Source: Flavobacteriales bacterium (GTDB taxonomy: Bacteria > Bacteroidota > Bacteroidia > Flavobacteriales_F > PHOS-HE28). From it: 64,000 nt of DNA. The stretch is taken from NCBI GenBank assembly GCA_019638085.1, contig JAHBUL010000006.1, positions 152,586 to 216,585 of the forward strand, written 5' to 3'. How positions within the stretch are numbered: the first letter of the stretch is position 1; each line of letters starts with the position of its first letter. Under the pieces are notes generated by a model. That model was not told the origin of the DNA. It worked only from the letters and a program-made list of their open reading frames with translations, and ran no database searches. This document shows, one piece after another, positions 61,653 through 64,000 of the stretch. The translations under genes and the position numbers were made by a program.

Positions 61653-63146
61653 ATGTCCTCTTCCACCATCCAAACTGACGCAGTCTTGATCGGTTGCGGA
61701 ATAATGAGCGCCACCCTCGGCGTAATGCTCAAGGAACTCGATCCGAAGTTGAAGATCCACATCATTGAGCGCTTGGATGAGGTCGCGGGTGAAAGCTCTG
61801 ATGCGTGGAACAACGCCGGCACCGGACATGCCGCGCTATGCGAATTGAACTACACACCAGAGAAGGATGATGGCAGCATCGACATCTCGAAGGCGTTGCA
61901 GGTGGACGAGGAGTTCGAACTGAGCAAACAGTTCTGGGCATGGCTGGCCCGGCAGAAGCGGATCGATCCAACGCGGTTCATCCACAGCCTGCCGCACATG
62001 AGCTTTGTGGTCGGCAAAGCGAACCAGGAATTCCTGCGGAAACGCCACGCAGCGATGAATGCGCACCCGCTCTTCCACGGTATGGAGTTCACTACGGACC
62101 GACAGCAGATCGGCGAATGGGCGCCCTTGCTGATGAAGGACCGCCAAGACTCCGAAGTGTATGCAGCCACCCGCTCCCTACTTGGAACGGACGTCAACTT
62201 CGGTGCACTCACACGCATGTTGTTCAAGGACCTTGATGCGCTGCCTGACACGGAGCTGCACATGGGGCGCGAAGTGCGCGACCTCGACCGCATGGATGAT
62301 GGCCGTTGGCGTGTGCGTGTGCGTGTAGAACACCTCAAGGGTGGCGAACACAGTGAATACTACGCGCATTTCGTCTTTATCGGCGCAGGTGGCGGGGCAC
62401 TTCCCTTGTTGGAGAAGAGCAACATCCCCGAAGCGGAGGGCTACGGCGGCTTCCCCGTGAGCGGGCAATGGCTGCGCTGCCTCAACCCAGCCATCATCAA
62501 GCAGCACAACGCTAAGGTCTACGGCAAGGCCAAGAGCGGTAGTCCACCCATGTCCGTCCCCCACTTGGACAGGCGTACCATCGGCGACGACCATGCGCTG
62601 CTCTTCGGCCCGTTCGCGGGTTTCAGCACCAAATTCCTCAAGCACGGCTCTTGGCTGGATCTTCCATCCTCGTTGGAATGGGACAACCTGATCCCCATGG
62701 TAGAGGCCGGCTGGAAGAACCTGGACCTCACAAAATACCTCATCGAACAGGTCCGCTTATCCCCTGAAGAGCGTTTGGAGGAATTGAAGGAATTCATGCC
62801 CACCGCAGTACTCAAGGACTGGGAACTGGCCATCGCGGGGCAACGCGTACAAGTGATCAAGAAAGATCCGAAGGAAGGCGGCATCCTGGAATTCGGCACC
62901 GAGCTGGTCTCTGCTGCTGATGGCAGCTTGGCCGCATTGTTGGGCGCCTCACCGGGTGCCAGTACGGCGGTATCCATCATGTTGAAATTGTCCCTACGTT
63001 GCTTCCCCGACCGTGCCGACGAATGGCAAACAGGTCTAAGGCGCATGGTCCCCTCATTTGGACGAAAGCTTGCTGAAGACCCGGCGCTGATCAAGGAGGT
63101 CCGCACCAACAGTCACAACGCATTGGAACTGCTGGTTCCGGCCTGA
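61653..63146 (+). CDS. mqo: Malate:quinone oxidoreductase
   Basis: 497 residues, the usual Mqo length. FAD-binding start DAVLIGCGIMSATLGVMLKE, GESSDAWNNAGTGHAALCEL, LPHMSFVVGKANQEFLRKRH, IGAGGGALPLLEKSNIPEAE, FPVSGQWLRC, KVYGKAKSGSPPMSVPHLD and LGASPGASTAVSIMLKL are all family motifs. It oxidises malate to oxaloacetate and reduces quinone at the membrane in the citric acid cycle. The gene lies between two near-identical repeats (A and B), 280 bases from YeiH. ATG 61653 preferred to an adjacent TTG. Confidence 0.95.
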   Translation: MSSSTIQTDAVLIGCGIMSATLGVMLKELDPKLKIHIIERLDEVAGESSDAWNNAGTGHAALCELNYTPEKDDGSIDISKALQVDEEFELSKQFWAWLARQKRIDPTRFIHSLPHMSFVVGKANQEFLRKRHAAMNAHPLFHGMEFTTDRQQIGEWAPLLMKDRQDSEVYAATRSLLGTDVNFGALTRMLFKDLDALPDTELHMGREVRDLDRMDDGRWRVRVRVEHLKGGEHSEYYAHFVFIGAGGGALPLLEKSNIPEAEGYGGFPVSGQWLRCLNPAIIKQHNAKVYGKAKSGSPPMSVPHLDRRTIGDDHALLFGPFAGFSTKFLKHGSWLDLPSSLEWDNLIPMVEAGWKNLDLTKYLIEQVRLSPEERLEELKEFMPTAVLKDWELAIAGQRVQVIKKDPKEGGILEFGTELVSAADGSLAALLGASPGASTAVSIMLKLSLRCFPDRADEWQTGLRRMVPSFGRKLAEDPALIKEVRTNSHNALELLVPA

Positions 63147-63151
63147 AGAAT

Positions 63152-63366
63152 GATCGGCTTTGTGTTCACTACCCTTCGACCTTGCTCAGGATAAACAGAG
63201 GCACCCTTCAACTTCACCCAGGGCAGGCGGAGAGCACCGGGAAGATCGGTGATTCGTGATCGGAAGGCATTTCCGCAGAAGCAACCCTGCTGCATGTGTC
63301 TCATCCTTCAGCCTTCCAATCTCATCTTTCAACTACTTGCTGAACCGGACTAAAGGCTCAGGACTC
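63152..63366. repeat. Direct repeat B flanking mqo
   Basis: The second 215-base copy, offset 1,781 bases from copy A. It begins six bases after the mqo stop and ends at the stop of the T9SS gene. Short open frames of about 60 codons on the minus strand exist in both copies but lack a shared start, so they are not called as genes. Confidence 0.9.
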
Positions 63367-64000
63367 ACGGCTTCACGAACCGCTGAACCTGCTGGCTACC
63401 GTCCTTTCCGTGGATCTGTATGATGTATACGCCACTGGCCAGATCAGCGGTTCCCAAGGAGCGAGTGCTTGGCGAAGGTGATGCTGGCCACTGAGTGGAA
63501 CGCACGAGTTGACCTGTGTAGGACCGCACGGAAACCCCGATCGGAGCGGCGGAGGCATACGATACCAGCAGCTCGTCATTCGCAACACCGTGCACGCGCA
63601 ACTCCAACGGCTGTGATAATTCCTCTATGCCGATGGCGACATTCACCATGTACGCAGCTCCTGCGGGCACGAAAAGACCATCGCCAGGAACGTAGGCCAG
63701 CAGCACTGCACCGTTCGTAGCATCGTACCATTGGTACTGCATGACCGTAAAGATCTCGAATACATTCACCCGGACAAGCAACGCATCGCTGAAGGTGCCC
63801 ATGGGAAGGTTCAAGGTTCCACTGCCAATACAAGTGATGTTGTAGGTGCCTCCAAAGCTGGAGTTCGTGTTGTCCCACGTATCGTTGTTCGTCGTGCCTA
63901 ACTGTAGGGGGAAGACAAGCTCAACCTGACCATCCGTATAGGTGTTGATGCTTGTTGCCCAACTGCCCACTTTTTCCATGGATGAACTGCTCAGGTTGTA
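63365..64000 (-). CDS. T9SS type A sorting domain secreted protein, C-terminal part (runs off right edge)
   Basis: 211 residues of a gene that continues beyond the window; the frame is open at the edge. The visible body resembles the two T9SS proteins at the left end (GQVELVFPLQLGTTNNDTWD, SGTLNLPMGTFSDALLVRVN and QYQWYDATNGAVLLAYVPGD), i.e. the same beta-rich family. The last ~75 residues are a T9SS sorting domain (ELRVHGVANDELLVSY, VRSYTGQLVR, ADLASGVYIIQIHG). Its last codons lie in repeat B. Function unknown. Confidence 0.85.
   Translation of the reverse strand, partial: YNLSSSSMEKVGSWATSINTYTDGQVELVFPLQLGTTNNDTWDNTNSSFGGTYNITCIGSGTLNLPMGTFSDALLVRVNVFEIFTVMQYQWYDATNGAVLLAYVPGDGLFVPAGAAYMVNVAIGIEELSQPLELRVHGVANDELLVSYASAAPIGVSVRSYTGQLVRSTQWPASPSPSTRSLGTADLASGVYIIQIHGKDGSQQVQRFVKP

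Overview
The window looks like a chromosomal segment of a Bacteroidota bacterium, most likely a fairly GC-rich member of the Flavobacteriales or a close relative. Three things support this. Nine predicted secreted proteins carry the C-terminal sorting domain of the type IX secretion system (T9SS). Promoters are of the Bacteroidota type (TAnnTTTG near -7), and clear Shine-Dalgarno sequences are rare. The families present (DUF4476, DUF4159, OstA-like, LytTR/LytS pairs, LPP20 lipoproteins) are typical of the phylum. I see no CRISPR array, prophage, transposase, tRNA or restriction system. Apart from repeats, the region reads as ordinary core and accessory chromosome.

Layout, left to right. 1-564 is the N-terminal part of a VWA protein. 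655-2758 holds two related T9SS cargo proteins, followed by a nitroreductase. 3627-8075 carries an OstA-like protein, an OmpH/Skp chaperone and a T9SS protein. 8216-10013 is a LytTR/LytS two-component pair. 10317-14223 holds an ACP phosphodiesterase, an MltF-like transglycosylase and a T9SS-exported peptidylarginine-deiminase-like enzyme. 14305-18790 is a four-gene envelope lipoprotein operon (DUF4476, CsgG-like, LPP20-like, small lipoprotein). 18974-23493 is a MacAB-type ABC exporter with two permeases. 23540-26486 holds a serine hydrolase, rsmE and a DUF4159 protein with a duplicated 3' tail. 26738-28134 is TerC plus an alpha/beta hydrolase. 28331-30010 is a CDGSH-CDGSH-glutamate synthase fusion. 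30116-33040 is hutH next to hisS. 33232-38455 holds an acyltransferase, an LLM flavin enzyme, a Na+/solute symporter and a heme-motif lipoprotein. 38485-48189 mixes T9SS proteins, a GreA-like factor, a repeat membrane protein, the SRP RNA gene and an SDR. 48322-53105 holds a transaldolase-type aldolase, a YciO/Sua5 protein, Nnr, an outer-membrane protein and pcm. 53212-58005 holds a glycoside-hydrolase-like T9SS protein, a Gfo/Idh oxidoreductase, a lipoprotein and a polyprenyl sugar transferase. 58047-63146 holds a 3-hydroxyacyl-CoA dehydrogenase, a lipoprotein, a spermidine-synthase-like protein, a YeiH transporter and mqo between two near-identical 215-bp repeats. The right end is a partial T9SS protein.

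Main observations. The 5' end of the SRP RNA can be fixed by its terminal helix, and this calibrates the promoter: transcription should start about four bases after the TAnnTTTG box. Applied across the window, it predicts leaderless or nearly leaderless mRNAs for many housekeeping genes. Other points are a heptamer-periodic palindromic element inside the exporter operon and a related one after the DUF4159 gene, the duplicated gene tail, the direct repeats flanking mqo, a CDGSH domain with Cys at the usual His ligand position, and a deiminase whose active-site residues match Porphyromonas PPAD. All functional calls rest on reading the sequence and recalled family knowledge; no database search was run.
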